From MGBC163016 sp964631345 (GTDB lineage Bacteria > Actinomycetota > Coriobacteriia > Coriobacteriales > Eggerthellaceae): a stretch of DNA of 64,000 bases. This document shows, piece by piece, positions 25,686 to 34,207 of this stretch (the first letter of the stretch is position 1; each line of letters begins with the position of its first letter). Under the pieces are notes generated by a model. It did no database searches. It saw nothing but the letters and a program-made list of their open reading frames with translations, and was not told the origin of the DNA. The translations under genes and the position numbers were made by a program. The stretch is taken from contig CAZVWE010000005.1 of assembly GCA_964631345.1 (NCBI GenBank), positions 62,001-126,000 on the forward strand, in the 5' to 3' direction.

Positions 25686-26957
25686 TTATTCTTCGATACC
25701 CGCTGTCATTTCTTCAAATATTCTTTCTAGATCTCTTTCGTCTTTAAATTCAATTTCGATCTTATTCTTACCTTTAGAAGATTTAACCTTCACATTAGTG
25801 CCTAATAATTCTTTCAGTGTTTTAGCCACAGCTTTATAACTTGATGGCACAGGTTCTTTCTTTATATTGTTTTTATTGGGTTTATTTGCCATAAGACGAG
25901 CTAAAGCCTCAGTTTCACGAACATTCATCTTATTCTCAACAATTTTCTTCGTGAGAATTTCTTTTGCTTCCTTTGTAGGTACTGAAAGTATTGCTCGAGC
26001 ATGTCCTGCTGTAATTTTATTTTCAAATAATAGTTGTTGTGTATCTTCGGGTAACTCAAGTAATCTAAGAGCATTCGCAATTGTTGAACGTCCTTTAGAT
26101 ACAGCTTGTGCAATATCAGCTTGAGACATTTTTTGGCTTTCCATTAATCTTTTATAGCCATATGCCTCTTCTATAGGATTAAGATCAGATCGCTGTATAT
26201 TCTCAATCAAGGCTAATTCAAGCGCTTTACCATCATCAACATTTTTAATTTGAATTGGAATTTTTTTGATGCCAGCTAACTTAGAAGCCTGCCAACGTCT
26301 TTCACCTGCAATGATTTGATATTTACCATCATCAGTCTCACGTACAAGAATTGGCTGGATAAGACCATCTTTTTCAATTGAATGAGATAGTTCTTCTAAT
26401 TCGTCTTCTTGGAAATTACTTCTTGGTTGATCAGGGTTTGGAGATATTTCTTCAATATCAACTTCCATTACACCTGAGTTATTATTCTTTTCTTCTTTAT
26501 TAGGAGTTACCTCTTCAGGTTGCTCTTTAGTTTTTACTGAAGAAGGTGTTTCATTTAATTCTGACTTGTTATTGTTTTCTGGCTTTTGAACTTGGTTTTG
26601 ATGATCAGGTTGGTTTAATGTTTCACGTGAAACATTAGCCTCTTTTAATATGTTTTCTCGAGTTTGCTTCTCAATTTCTTCAGCTGTAGGTTTTGAATGA
26701 TGAGTCTGTTGAGTTTCTTGGGTTTCATTAGAATAATTCACAGGAGAACTATTTGTATTACCAGCATTTCTAATTTGAGAAACAGTTCCTATCTTTCCAC
26801 TTAATTGAGCATCTTGATCTGAATAGTCTAAATCCTCATTCGCATCATAAACAATACGCTCTCTATCTGTAGACCGAGTTGTATTGCTATCAGATGTTCC
26901 ATTTCCAAATAATGAATTTAAGCCTCTACCAAGGCCGCCTGTTTTAGGTTTAGCCAC
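25686..26957 (-). CDS. parB: Chromosome-partitioning protein ParB
   Basis: 423 aa CTP-dependent clamp that loads at parS and spreads along DNA. The N-terminus LGRGLNSLFG is conserved; an unusually long polar linker (~20-160) precedes the ParB/Srx domain with ISPNPDQPRSNF and the CTP-binding IAGERRWQASK (GERRxRA type) motif, the helix-turn-helix (MSQADIAQAVSKGRSTIANALRLL, ~270-295) and a C-terminal dimer domain. A perfect parS site lies inside its own linker coding sequence. It overlaps parA by 8 nt and so is translationally coupled. Confidence 0.95.
   Translation of the reverse strand: MAKPKTGGLGRGLNSLFGNGTSDSNTTRSTDRERIVYDANEDLDYSDQDAQLSGKIGTVSQIRNAGNTNSSPVNYSNETQETQQTHHSKPTAEEIEKQTRENILKEANVSRETLNQPDHQNQVQKPENNNKSELNETPSSVKTKEQPEEVTPNKEEKNNNSGVMEVDIEEISPNPDQPRSNFQEDELEELSHSIEKDGLIQPILVRETDDGKYQIIAGERRWQASKLAGIKKIPIQIKNVDDGKALELALIENIQRSDLNPIEEAYGYKRLMESQKMSQADIAQAVSKGRSTIANALRLLELPEDTQQLLFENKITAGHARAILSVPTKEAKEILTKKIVENKMNVRETEALARLMANKPNKNNIKKEPVPSSYKAVAKTLKELLGTNVKVKSSKGKNKIEIEFKDERDLERIFEEMTAGIEE
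26619..26634. other. parS: parS site inside parB
   Basis: TGTTTCACGTGAAACA, the perfect 16-bp palindromic bacterial parS consensus, within the parB linker coding region where it reads NVSRET. ParB should nucleate here. Confidence 0.95.
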
Positions 26958-27921
26958 GAGCTATCACTTCCTTTGCAAGTTCTTCGTAGGCAATAGCTCC
27001 TACTCCATGTGGATCATATTCATTAATAGGCATTCCAAAGCTAGGTGCTTCGGATATTTTTACAACTCTAGGAATAAGTGTATTAAAGACTAGTTTTCCA
27101 AAATAACCTTTAACTTCATCCACCACTTGTTTAGATAACTTCGTATTGCTGTTATACATTGTTAAAACTATTCCAAAGATATCTAAAGTCGGATTTATTT
27201 GTTTTTTGACAAGTTTCATTGATTCAAGAAGTTTTGTCACACCTTCCAATGCATAAAACTCACATTGAATAGGAATTAATAATTTGTCTGCAGCAACAAA
27301 AGCATTCGTAGTTAATAAACCTAGAGAAGGAGGACAATCAATAAAAATATAATCATATTTTCCTCTGACTGAACCTACTGCATTTTTTAACCTATTTTCT
27401 CTGGCTATTTCATTCACTAACGCTATTTCAGCTCCCGCTAAATCTAGACTTGAAGGCACAAGATCTAAATCTGGATATATATCAGGAATAATTACATCTT
27501 CAATAGGAGTGTCATGAACAAGAACATCATAAATACAACTTTCAATAAGTGATTTTTCAACTCCTAAACCACTTGTTGTATTACTTTGAGGATCAAGATC
27601 AATTAGAAGTACTTGTTTACCTAAAGCCCCTAAAGTTGATGCTAAATTAATTGCGGTTGTTGTTTTACCAACTCCCCCTTTTTGATTAATAATTGCAATA
27701 ACTTTAGTTTGACCAATAACATGATTAACAGGTTTCTTGTCTTTATAAGATTTTAATTCTTTTACATCCATTTGATCTTCAACAACAGGAGTTTTATCTC
27801 TCAAAACTACCTCTGCTTCTTCGATATCTAACTCCTGTATTTGATTATTTTTTGGCTTCTTGGTAACTTCTTCATTAATACTATTATTTTGGTTGCGTTT
27901 TTTATCATTAATTATACCCAC
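26950..27921 (-). CDS. parA: Chromosome-partitioning ATPase ParA (Soj)
   Basis: 323 aa with the chosen start. It drives origin segregation and, in its Soj form, can modulate DnaA. The deviant Walker A INQKGGVGKTTTAINLA, DLDPQSNTTSGLG and FIDCPPSLGLLTTNA are present. About 75 polar residues precede the ATPase, longer than usual. The reading frame extends upstream to an ATG at 27990, but that ATG lies within the parS palindrome; the GTG at 27921 has AAAGGAGG at ideal spacing and is the likely start. Confidence 0.95.
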   Translation of the reverse strand: MGIINDKKRNQNNSINEEVTKKPKNNQIQELDIEEAEVVLRDKTPVVEDQMDVKELKSYKDKKPVNHVIGQTKVIAIINQKGGVGKTTTAINLASTLGALGKQVLLIDLDPQSNTTSGLGVEKSLIESCIYDVLVHDTPIEDVIIPDIYPDLDLVPSSLDLAGAEIALVNEIARENRLKNAVGSVRGKYDYIFIDCPPSLGLLTTNAFVAADKLLIPIQCEFYALEGVTKLLESMKLVKKQINPTLDIFGIVLTMYNSNTKLSKQVVDEVKGYFGKLVFNTLIPRVVKISEAPSFGMPINEYDPHGVGAIAYEELAKEVIARG

Positions 27922-27973
27922 GGAGCCTCCTTTCAAATTGCTATGTGAGTATAGCAAACCAATATACTTAAAA

Positions 27974-27989
27974 TGTTTCACGTGAAACA
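27974..27989. other. parS: parS site upstream of parA
   Basis: A second perfect TGTTTCACGTGAAACA, in the parA-rsmG divergent intergenic region. Besides nucleating ParB it could let ParB repress the parAB promoter. Confidence 0.95.
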
Positions 27990-28046
27990 TTGGTATCTAA
28001 AATCATGTATCTTGACTAATATATTTTGAACTTAAGGGAGTTATAT

Positions 28047-28706
28047 ATGGAAAATCAACAACAATTGATTGAAATATATCTTAAAGAAATACTAGAAATT
28101 AATAAAAGTATCAATTTGACAAGCATAACAGATTTTAGAAAAGCAAAAGTCTTACATATAGAAGATTCTTTATCAGTTTTAGAAGAACTAAATAATTCCC
28201 CAGAGGGTTTATATGGTGATTTAGGTACTGGAGGAGGTTTTCCTGGAGTTCCATTAGCTATAACTACAAATAGAGAAACACTCTTAATAGATTCTGTAGG
28301 GAAAAAATTAAAAGCAATAGAGCAAGCTATTCAAAATACCGGCATTGAAGGAAATATTTCAACTAAAGCTATAAGAATTGAAGATCTTGCTAAAGAAATG
28401 CCTAAACAGTTTTCAGCTTTAACAGCAAGGGCACTCTCTTCTTTACCTTCATTAATAGAATTAGCATCACCTTTATTAAAGACATATGGAAAACTAATTT
28501 GTTTAAAAGCTCATGTTGATGAAAATGAATTATCACAGGCTTTATCAATTGAAAATAAAGTCGGTATGAAATTAGTTTCTCAACGAAATTTCTTTCTTAG
28601 CGATCAAGAAACATATAGAGAAGTGCTTGTATTTGAAAAAATCTCAGAACCAAGTATTAAATTACCAAGGAAAGTTGGGATGGCACAAAAAAAGCCATTA
28701 AGTTAA
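28047..28706 (+). CDS. rsmG: 16S rRNA (guanine-527-N7)-methyltransferase RsmG
   Basis: 219 aa SAM-dependent methyltransferase acting on G527 of 16S rRNA. Visible: NKSINLTSI near the N-terminus, HIEDSLSVL, the SAM-binding GDLGTGGGFPGVPLAI, DSVGKKLKAI, and TARALSSLP. AAGGGAG lies six bases before the ATG at 28047, preferred over the longer frame at 28026. In most genomes rsmG lies in the same direction as rnpA-yidC-jag and parAB; here it is inverted, facing khpB and divergent from parA. Confidence 0.93.
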   Translation: MENQQQLIEIYLKEILEINKSINLTSITDFRKAKVLHIEDSLSVLEELNNSPEGLYGDLGTGGGFPGVPLAITTNRETLLIDSVGKKLKAIEQAIQNTGIEGNISTKAIRIEDLAKEMPKQFSALTARALSSLPSLIELASPLLKTYGKLICLKAHVDENELSQALSIENKVGMKLVSQRNFFLSDQETYREVLVFEKISEPSIKLPRKVGMAQKKPLS

Positions 28707-28776
28707 ACATTCTTAATAAATTACCTATAAAAGTATGAATCTTTAATTAGCTAGATATTAATAATTGTTTAATAAA

Positions 28777-28802
28777 AAATACCTGCTGAGTCGCAGGTAT
28801 TT
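28777..28802. terminator. Bidirectional terminator between rsmG and khpB
   Basis: A 10-bp perfect stem (28777-28786 with 28793-28802), loop TGAGTC, with A-runs on the left and T-rich sequence on the right. It lies between two converging genes and can serve both strands. Confidence 0.85.
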
Positions 28803-28837
28803 AAGTTATATATGGATTATTAAAATATAAATTAAAT

Positions 28838-29395
28838 TTAAACAGGCTTTACAACAATATGTCTATTAACGCCTTCGTCTTCAGATTCTGTAATAACTCT
28901 CTTATCACTCTTTAAAGCTATATGAACTAATCTTCTTTCATAAGGAGTCATTGGACGAAGCTTTATATTTCTATGTTGATTAACTGCTTTAGTTGCAGCA
29001 TTTCTTGCAATAGCTTCTAGTTTTTGCCTTTGTCTATTTTTATAACCTTCAACATCAACAACAATAGGATATCTATATCCTAATTTTCTAGAAGTAATAG
29101 AAGATACGATAAATTGAAGAGCATCTAATGTTTTTCCATACCGTCCAATGAGAATAGCAAGATCATTACCAGTTATATCAAGAATTAATTCGCCTTCATC
29201 ACCTTCATATTCATCAATAGTGATATCACCAATATCAAAATATGAAAGTATATCTTGTAATGTTTCAATAGCAGTGTCTGCAATCTCATCTAATTGAGAC
29301 TCATCAATATCATTGGATTCGTCTTCAATAATCTCATCAAAGTCTTCAATTTCTTCTTCATTAAATTCTTCGTTAGTTAATGTCTCTTCTTCCAT
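28838..29395 (-). CDS. khpB: RNA-binding protein KhpB/Jag (KH-R3H)
   Basis: 185 aa. A strongly acidic N-terminus (~1-45) replaces the Jag-N domain of some relatives. A KH domain follows with LAILIGRYGKTLDALQF (GxxG-type loop reading GRYG), and the R3H domain shows AVNQHRNIKLRPMTPYERR. KhpB binds RNA with KhpA and affects cell division and elongation in Gram-positives. It is downstream of yidC in the leftward rpmH-rnpA-yidD-yidC-jag order, with a near-parS palindrome in the yidC-khpB gap. Confidence 0.92.
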   Translation of the reverse strand: MEEETLTNEEFNEEEIEDFDEIIEDESNDIDESQLDEIADTAIETLQDILSYFDIGDITIDEYEGDEGELILDITGNDLAILIGRYGKTLDALQFIVSSITSRKLGYRYPIVVDVEGYKNRQRQKLEAIARNAATKAVNQHRNIKLRPMTPYERRLVHIALKSDKRVITESEDEGVNRHIVVKPV

Positions 29396-29420
29396 TGAAA
29401 CCCCTAACTTATATTAAAAA

Positions 29421-29436
29421 TGTTTCACATGAAACA
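29421..29436. other. parS-like site, one mismatch
   Basis: TGTTTCACATGAAACA differs from the parS consensus in one central base. It lies between yidC and khpB, about 1.4 kb from the perfect site at 27974, and is likely a third ParB-binding site. Confidence 0.8.
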
Positions 29437-29455
29437 TTTAATGATGACTAAATTA

Positions 29456-30235
29456 CTAATGTTTTTTCTTGGGACGTTTTTTCTTTTCTTTACGAACTAC
29501 ATCAACTTCTACAGGAGCTGCAATAAGTTCTTTCTCCTCATTGATTTTTTCATCAGCTTTACGACATCTATATAAAGTGAATTGATTTTGACCAATACCA
29601 ATTAAAGATGAAGCACCCCAGAACAAAAGTACTCCTGCAGGAGAACTCCAAGAAATAAACAACATCATGACTGTCATAACAACACCCATGATCATAGTCT
29701 GACTCTGCTGAGGGTTATTTTTATTCTTTATTGACTGTAAAATCATTGGCATAAAAGTTGCCAATGCAAAGATGAGCATTAAAATTAAATATGGAACAAA
29801 TGTTCCAATTCCTTGTCCAAATGCTCCCGATGGTGTTTCAGTTAAATTTGGAACAAGGTTATAAAATCTAAAAGAGTCAACATTTCCAATTCTGTCGCCC
29901 ATTTCCCTTAATACTTGAAATAAAGCAATAAAGATTGGCATCTGAAGAAGCATTGGTAAACATCCAGCTAAAGGATTAAATTTCGCTTCAGCATATAATT
30001 TTTGAGTTTCTTCCCCAAGCTTTATACGATCATCAGCATATTTTTCTTGGATTTTTGCAATTTGTGGCTGAATCTTTTGCATTTGATAATTAGATTTAGC
30101 CTGCTTATGCATAAGAGGACTAACAATAATACGGAAAATTATCGTTACGATAATAATTGCCATACCCCAGTCTCCACATAAGTTGTAGAAAAAGGATATG
30201 ACATCAAAAATAAAGTCTTTAAACCACTCCCACAT
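29456..30235 (-). CDS. yidC: Membrane protein insertase YidC/Oxa1
   Basis: 259 aa. It inserts and folds inner-membrane proteins, alone or with SecYEG. The short Gram-positive type lacks the large periplasmic domain of Proteobacteria. Five membrane segments are seen, with the conserved IVTIIFRIIVSPLMHKQ (the groove Arg), FNPLAGCLPMLLQMPIFIALFQVL and SSPAGVLLFWGASSLIGIGQ. The C-terminus is highly basic (KEKKKRPKKKH), as expected for ribosome contact. The start lies directly after the yidD stop. Confidence 0.95.
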   Translation of the reverse strand: MWEWFKDFIFDVISFFYNLCGDWGMAIIIVTIIFRIIVSPLMHKQAKSNYQMQKIQPQIAKIQEKYADDRIKLGEETQKLYAEAKFNPLAGCLPMLLQMPIFIALFQVLREMGDRIGNVDSFRFYNLVPNLTETPSGAFGQGIGTFVPYLILMLIFALATFMPMILQSIKNKNNPQQSQTMIMGVVMTVMMLFISWSSPAGVLLFWGASSLIGIGQNQFTLYRCRKADEKINEEKELIAAPVEVDVVRKEKKKRPKKKH

Positions 30236-30538
30236 CTAGCAACAATTTCCTTCCTGCTTATTGGAATCAGGAAGATGTGTAAGTTCATCTTCTAATTCCG
30301 GCACTGGATCATATCCGTAAGGCCCTCCTGGTCTACATCTTAAGATCCTTTTCGCTGTCAGAATGAAGCCTTTTTGAAAACCAAATCTCTTAAAAGCTAT
30401 CAATCCATATTCCGAACAAGTCGGGTGAAACCTACAACTTGAAGGAAGTAGTGGTGAGATCAATCCTCTATAAAACATAATCAATCCAATAGCTATCAAA
30501 GAAGGTACTTGTTTCACATAATTTATAAGTTTAGTCAT
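30236..30538 (-). CDS. yidD: Membrane protein insertion efficiency factor YidD
   Basis: 100 aa. It contains the family core: FYRGLISPLLPSSCRFHPTCSEYGLIAF with conserved cysteines, and GYDPVPE near the end. YidD assists YidC-dependent insertion at the membrane surface through an N-terminal amphipathic helix. It overlaps rnpA by 8 nt and abuts yidC, so the three are coupled. Confidence 0.95.
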   Translation of the reverse strand: MTKLINYVKQVPSLIAIGLIMFYRGLISPLLPSSCRFHPTCSEYGLIAFKRFGFQKGFILTAKRILRCRPGGPYGYDPVPELEDELTHLPDSNKQEGNCC

Positions 30539-30902
30539 GTGAATTAGTCCTATGGTTTGATGAAATGCTTTTTAGAGTATTCTCACATGTAGTAAAGACT
30601 TTACTATAAGATGCATTCATTATTGAAGACTTTGCAATAAATAGCACGTCATTACTCTTCCATGAACCTGATAGACCCCTATAAATTTCCCTCATTCTTC
30701 GTTTAGCTTTATTTCTCCAAACTGCGTTTCCATGTTTTTTACCCGCAATAAACGCAACACGACCAATCTGGTCGTGTTGGGAGTTCTTATCGTTTGAATT
30801 ATGTTTTCTCTCAACGATTATGAACGTTGCAAAGCAGTTTGAATAACGTTTACCTTTTTCAAATGCTTTAGAAATATCATCGTTGGATTTAATTGTTACC
30901 AA
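30531..30902 (-). CDS. rnpA: Ribonuclease P protein component RnpA
   Basis: 123 aa basic protein subunit of RNase P, which trims the 5' leader of pre-tRNAs. Family signature: GNAVWRNKAKRRMREIYR (the RNR motif, here with Lys variation) and the N-terminal FEKGKRYSN. An insertion with charged residues lies at about residues 30-45. It is 21 bp downstream of rpmH and overlaps yidD. Confidence 0.95.
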   Translation of the reverse strand: MVTIKSNDDISKAFEKGKRYSNCFATFIIVERKHNSNDKNSQHDQIGRVAFIAGKKHGNAVWRNKAKRRMREIYRGLSGSWKSNDVLFIAKSSIMNASYSKVFTTCENTLKSISSNHRTNSHD

Positions 30903-30923
30903 CGGAATTTTTCCAAATCAAAG

Positions 30924-31058
30924 CTAAACGCAAATACGCTTACGGCCTTTAGCACGGCGACGAGCTAAAACTGCACGTCCACCTTTTGTAGATATACGAG
31001 AACGAAAACCATGACATTTAGCGCGTTTACGCTTATTTGGCTGATAAGTACGTTTCAT
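30924..31058 (-). CDS. rpmH: 50S ribosomal protein L34
   Basis: 44 aa: starts MKRTYQPNKRKRAKCHGFR and ends RRRAKGRKRICV, the unmistakable L34 pattern. Conserved basic residues line the 23S rRNA contact. It heads the leftward rpmH-rnpA-yidD-yidC-khpB group, with a strong promoter upstream at 31101-31128. AAGGAAT lies before the ATG. Confidence 0.97.
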   Translation of the reverse strand: MKRTYQPNKRKRAKCHGFRSRISTKGGRAVLARRRAKGRKRICV

Positions 31059-31484
31059 AAAAATTCCTTTAATCAATTAGTAAAAAACAAGCGAACTGAA
31101 AGTATATCTCACTGAATTAGCATGTCAACGTGTTGTTTTGGAAAATAATGGAAAGATTTATAGGAACGGAGTAGATTTTAATTTTTTAGTGAATAGGGAA
31201 TATCTTTTAAATAAAGATACATAAGTTTAATAAAGAGTGTCGAAATGTTGAAAATAAGAAAATAACCAGTTTAAAGATCAGAATTTAATAACTTTTATTG
31301 GTTTAAAAGATGATGGTGATATGAACAGTAAATTCATTTTAAAGAGAAAACTAATAAATTAAAAAACATTAATGGTTAGTAATTAGCAATAAATTAAGAA
31401 ATTAATGTTTAAAAAACTTTCAAAAAGTTCAAAGATTTAGATAGTAATAAACAAGATTAAAGACTAATTAAGTTATAAAAATAA
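31059..31484. other. AT-rich dnaA-rpmH intergenic region
   Basis: 426 bp without a gene, very AT-rich. It holds the rpmH promoter, the 13-mer TTTTGGAAAATAA (31137-31149) that recurs at 34232-34244 on the other side of dnaA, and AGTTCAAAG (31426-31434), also repeated at 34358-34366. No TTWTNCACA box is visible. It may be a second lobe of the origin. Confidence 0.6.
31101..31128 (-). promoter_or_regulatory. rpmH operon promoter
   Basis: On the minus strand a perfect TTGACA (31123-31128) is 16 bp from TATACT (31101-31106). Transcription would start near 31094, about 35 nt before the rpmH ATG. Confidence 0.75.
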
Positions 31485-33089
31485 TCAGAGATCTTTAATT
31501 ATTTGTTTTAACGATTCAATTTCTTCTTGTACGTTTCTATTAGTAAGTAACATTTCATCAACCTTAGTAACTGAGTTCATAGCGGTTGTATGTTTACGAT
31601 TGAATTTTTTCCCAATTACGTCATAAGGTAAATCAAGAAGCTGTCTACATAAGTAGATAGCGATATGTCTTGGATAAGCAATTTCTTTAAGTCTTGATGT
31701 TCCTATTAGATCAGAATGCTTAACCCTATAGAAATTTTCAACTTCCTTTTGAATATCATCAATAGTTAAATTTTTAGAGATCATTCCAGAGAAGTGATTT
31801 TCAAGTAATTGATTTACTTCTGTAATAGTTAATTCATGATTTTTAGAATAAGTCATGTGATAAATAACTATATTTACAGCACCCTTAAGTTCTCGTACAT
31901 TTGAGCCTGAATTTTCAGCGATATACATTTGAATATCTTCAGGAATAACAAGACTGCTATCGTGCTCAGTTTCGATATATTCTTTAATATAGCTTTTAAC
32001 AATAGCAAGTTTAGTTTCTATTTCAGGTGCTTGAATATCTACAGTTCCACCTTGCATAAATCTAGATGAATATCTCTCTTCAAGGTCGATATTTTTTGGA
32101 GCTCTATCTGCAGAAAGTACAATCTGTTTTCCTTGATTAATTAACTTATTAAAGATTTGAAATACGATATCTAATGTTTGTATTTTCCCTTGTAAAAATT
32201 GAATATCATCAATGAGTAAAACATCAGCAGATTCATATTTTGTCTTAAAGTTTTTATAACTTAATTTTTCAGAGTCATGTTCAGCAACAGCATTTGTATA
32301 TCCACTGAGAAGTTCTTCTGAATCAGCATAAACAACACGAAGTTGTGGTTGGGTCTTATTGATATAGTTTTGAATAGCTCGCATAAGATGAGTTTTTCCA
32401 AGACCACTTTTTCCATAAATAAATAAAGGATTAAAAGCTGGTCTTCCAGGAGATTCTGCAACCTTTAATGCTGATGAATAAGCTAAACGATTAGATTCTC
32501 CAATAACATAATTCTCAAACGTTAAATTTCTAAAGACTTGCCCACTGTCATCAAAATTTTGTAACTCTCTAAAATATTCCTCTGAAACAAAATCATCTGA
32601 ATCGGAATCCTCGGGCATTTCAGGATAAGTACCTGAAAAATGAGATTGAGGAGTTATATTTTTGGAACGATGGAAATCCGAATTAACATCACTATCTATA
32701 AAACTTTGTGCTTGATAGTTAGTAAGTTGGGAATTTATTCCTTGCGTTGTTACTGATTGTGGTTGCGGTGACTGCACTTGTGTTACTCGAGGAGTTAATG
32801 ATGGTTCTGAATTATTAACTCTCGATTGATCTTCATCAACATCTAAAGCAATTACAAAATCAACCCCAAATACATCTTTGAATGCTCTACTAATAGTGTC
32901 TTTAAAATTTTTCTCTACCCAATTTTTAAGAAAAGAATTTTCAGTTGTTATTAATGCAAAACCCTGACTCATTGCTTGGATTTGCATACGACTAGCAAAT
33001 GCATCAAATTGAGGATGATCTACATCCGTATAAGTAGAGATACATTGACATATCGCATTCCAATTATCGTTTAATTCAGCGTTTTGCAT
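31485..33089 (-). CDS. dnaA: Chromosomal replication initiator DnaA (divergent DNA-binding signature)
   Basis: 534 aa. Domain I is at ~1-90, followed by a long disordered domain II (~95-190). The AAA+ domain III has Walker A YGKSGLGKTHLM, Walker B VLLIDDIQFLQGK, SADRAPK, and SRFMQGGTVDI where most DnaAs have SRFxWG. In domain IV, FNRKHTTAM replaces the usual FGGRDHTTV: one residue shorter, and Lys where the box-contacting Asp (E. coli Asp433) stands; the His-Thr-Thr is kept. YPRHIAIYL retains the Arg near the E. coli Arg399 position. Direction is opposite to dnaN, with a GHKL/winged-helix gene 22 bp upstream and probably cotranscribed. The altered signature fits the lack of canonical boxes nearby. 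Confidence 0.95.
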   Translation of the reverse strand: MQNAELNDNWNAICQCISTYTDVDHPQFDAFASRMQIQAMSQGFALITTENSFLKNWVEKNFKDTISRAFKDVFGVDFVIALDVDEDQSRVNNSEPSLTPRVTQVQSPQPQSVTTQGINSQLTNYQAQSFIDSDVNSDFHRSKNITPQSHFSGTYPEMPEDSDSDDFVSEEYFRELQNFDDSGQVFRNLTFENYVIGESNRLAYSSALKVAESPGRPAFNPLFIYGKSGLGKTHLMRAIQNYINKTQPQLRVVYADSEELLSGYTNAVAEHDSEKLSYKNFKTKYESADVLLIDDIQFLQGKIQTLDIVFQIFNKLINQGKQIVLSADRAPKNIDLEERYSSRFMQGGTVDIQAPEIETKLAIVKSYIKEYIETEHDSSLVIPEDIQMYIAENSGSNVRELKGAVNIVIYHMTYSKNHELTITEVNQLLENHFSGMISKNLTIDDIQKEVENFYRVKHSDLIGTSRLKEIAYPRHIAIYLCRQLLDLPYDVIGKKFNRKHTTAMNSVTKVDEMLLTNRNVQEEIESLKQIIKDL

Positions 33090-33111
33090 TCTTTACTCTT
33101 TCAATTTCAAA

Positions 33112-33984
33112 TCAAAGAGCCTTAATTACACTATTTCCAATATCAGTTAATACCCATTTCTTTCCAATTTTACCTACTATTCCCATATCCTCAAGCTTCT
33201 TTAATTCTCCATGGGTGCTAGAAAGTGGAATTCCTGTTGACTCGGATATATCTTTAACACCCCAAATAGACTCGATTTCAAATAATTTCACAATAGATAA
33301 AGAACGAGATGACATAGATTTAATAAGGAAAGATATTTCTAATTGATCACGGTTAGATGGTTGTAGTGATTGATCCTGGATAAATGCATTTGTGTTTTCA
33401 ATCGGAGACTGAAAAGAATTTATATTTTTTATATCAGGATTTACACGCTGATATTCTAGATTTTCATGATTTGGGTTAAGACTTATTGTGACAACAGCAC
33501 CACTTTGCATATTATCTTCAAGCTCAATGGTTCCATTCTTTATTTCTAAATATTCTTTAACAATAGGAAGTCCAGAACCTACCCCGTTGATATATTCTTT
33601 CATTTCTTTTGTTGCAGAAGAATAACCTGGACGCTGGGCTTTTTCTTTATCTGGGATACCAGGTCCTTGATCAGAAAAACGAATAGTATTGCCTGAATCA
33701 AAAATAGATATAACCATTTCAGTAAAGCGTGCATGTATAAAGTTTTCAACAACCTGAAGAATGATTGAAAAAGGAATAGATCCACCAAGGGATTTAGCTA
33801 ATTCATAAACCTTTGAAGCAAGCGCGCTTAAAAAAGAGGTCGTTGTATCAGGATTAACGTCAACGATTTTAGGCGAGCTTAATAAATCGTCATAAACAGC
33901 TATACGTGCAGAATTAGGCACGTATGAATAATCCATATCAGTAGATGTTATAGATGAATTTTGTATTTCAATTGCTTCTGACAT
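33112..33984 (-). CDS. GHKL-type ATPase with C-terminal winged helix, upstream of dnaA
   Basis: 290 aa, soluble. Residues ~55-175 form a GHKL (histidine kinase/gyrase B-like) ATP-binding fold: N box QVVENFIHA, G1 FSDQGPGIPD, G2 GVGSGLPIVKEYL. There is no HisKA domain and no phospho-His region. Residues ~225-290 form a winged helix (IWGVKDISESTGIPLSSTHGELKKLEDMGIVGKIGKKW) of the kind seen in ArsR/IclR/TrmB regulators. An ATP-binding module fused to a DNA-binding domain, 22 bp before dnaA and bordering the putative origin, suggests a regulator of dnaA or of initiation, but no experimental counterpart is known to me. Confidence 0.85.
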   Translation of the reverse strand: MSEAIEIQNSSITSTDMDYSYVPNSARIAVYDDLLSSPKIVDVNPDTTTSFLSALASKVYELAKSLGGSIPFSIILQVVENFIHARFTEMVISIFDSGNTIRFSDQGPGIPDKEKAQRPGYSSATKEMKEYINGVGSGLPIVKEYLEIKNGTIELEDNMQSGAVVTISLNPNHENLEYQRVNPDIKNINSFQSPIENTNAFIQDQSLQPSNRDQLEISFLIKSMSSRSLSIVKLFEIESIWGVKDISESTGIPLSSTHGELKKLEDMGIVGKIGKKWVLTDIGNSVIKAL

Positions 33985-34126
33985 TGATTTTTAGTCACCT
34001 ATATTTAATTTAAATTTTCAGCACTTCTTATTTTTAATATCTCGTTTTAATAACAATTAAATTTCTCTTTGAAACATCATAGTGAAAAACTAACAAAAGA
34101 ATGCTCTTGATTACCGAATTTCAGAG

Positions 34127-34135
34127 TTTTGAACA
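34127..34135 (+). promoter_or_regulatory. Candidate non-canonical DnaA box 1
   Basis: TTTTGAACA, within the 12-mer GAGTTTTGAACA that recurs exactly at 34455-34466. It shares T1, T2, T4 and the ACA end with the normal box TTATCCACA. Confidence 0.4.
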
Positions 34136-34179
34136 ATTTATTCAGAAAATGTATAAAACTTTGAAAAATCGAGAGAAAA

Positions 34180-34207
34180 ATATTAAAGACCGCAAACCGA
34201 CTGTCAA
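34180..34207 (-). promoter_or_regulatory. Candidate promoter of the GHKL-dnaA pair
   Basis: On the minus strand a perfect TTGACA (34202-34207) is followed after 16 bp by TAATAT (34180-34185), about 190 bp upstream of the GHKL gene start. The -10 matches four of six positions. Confidence 0.4.
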
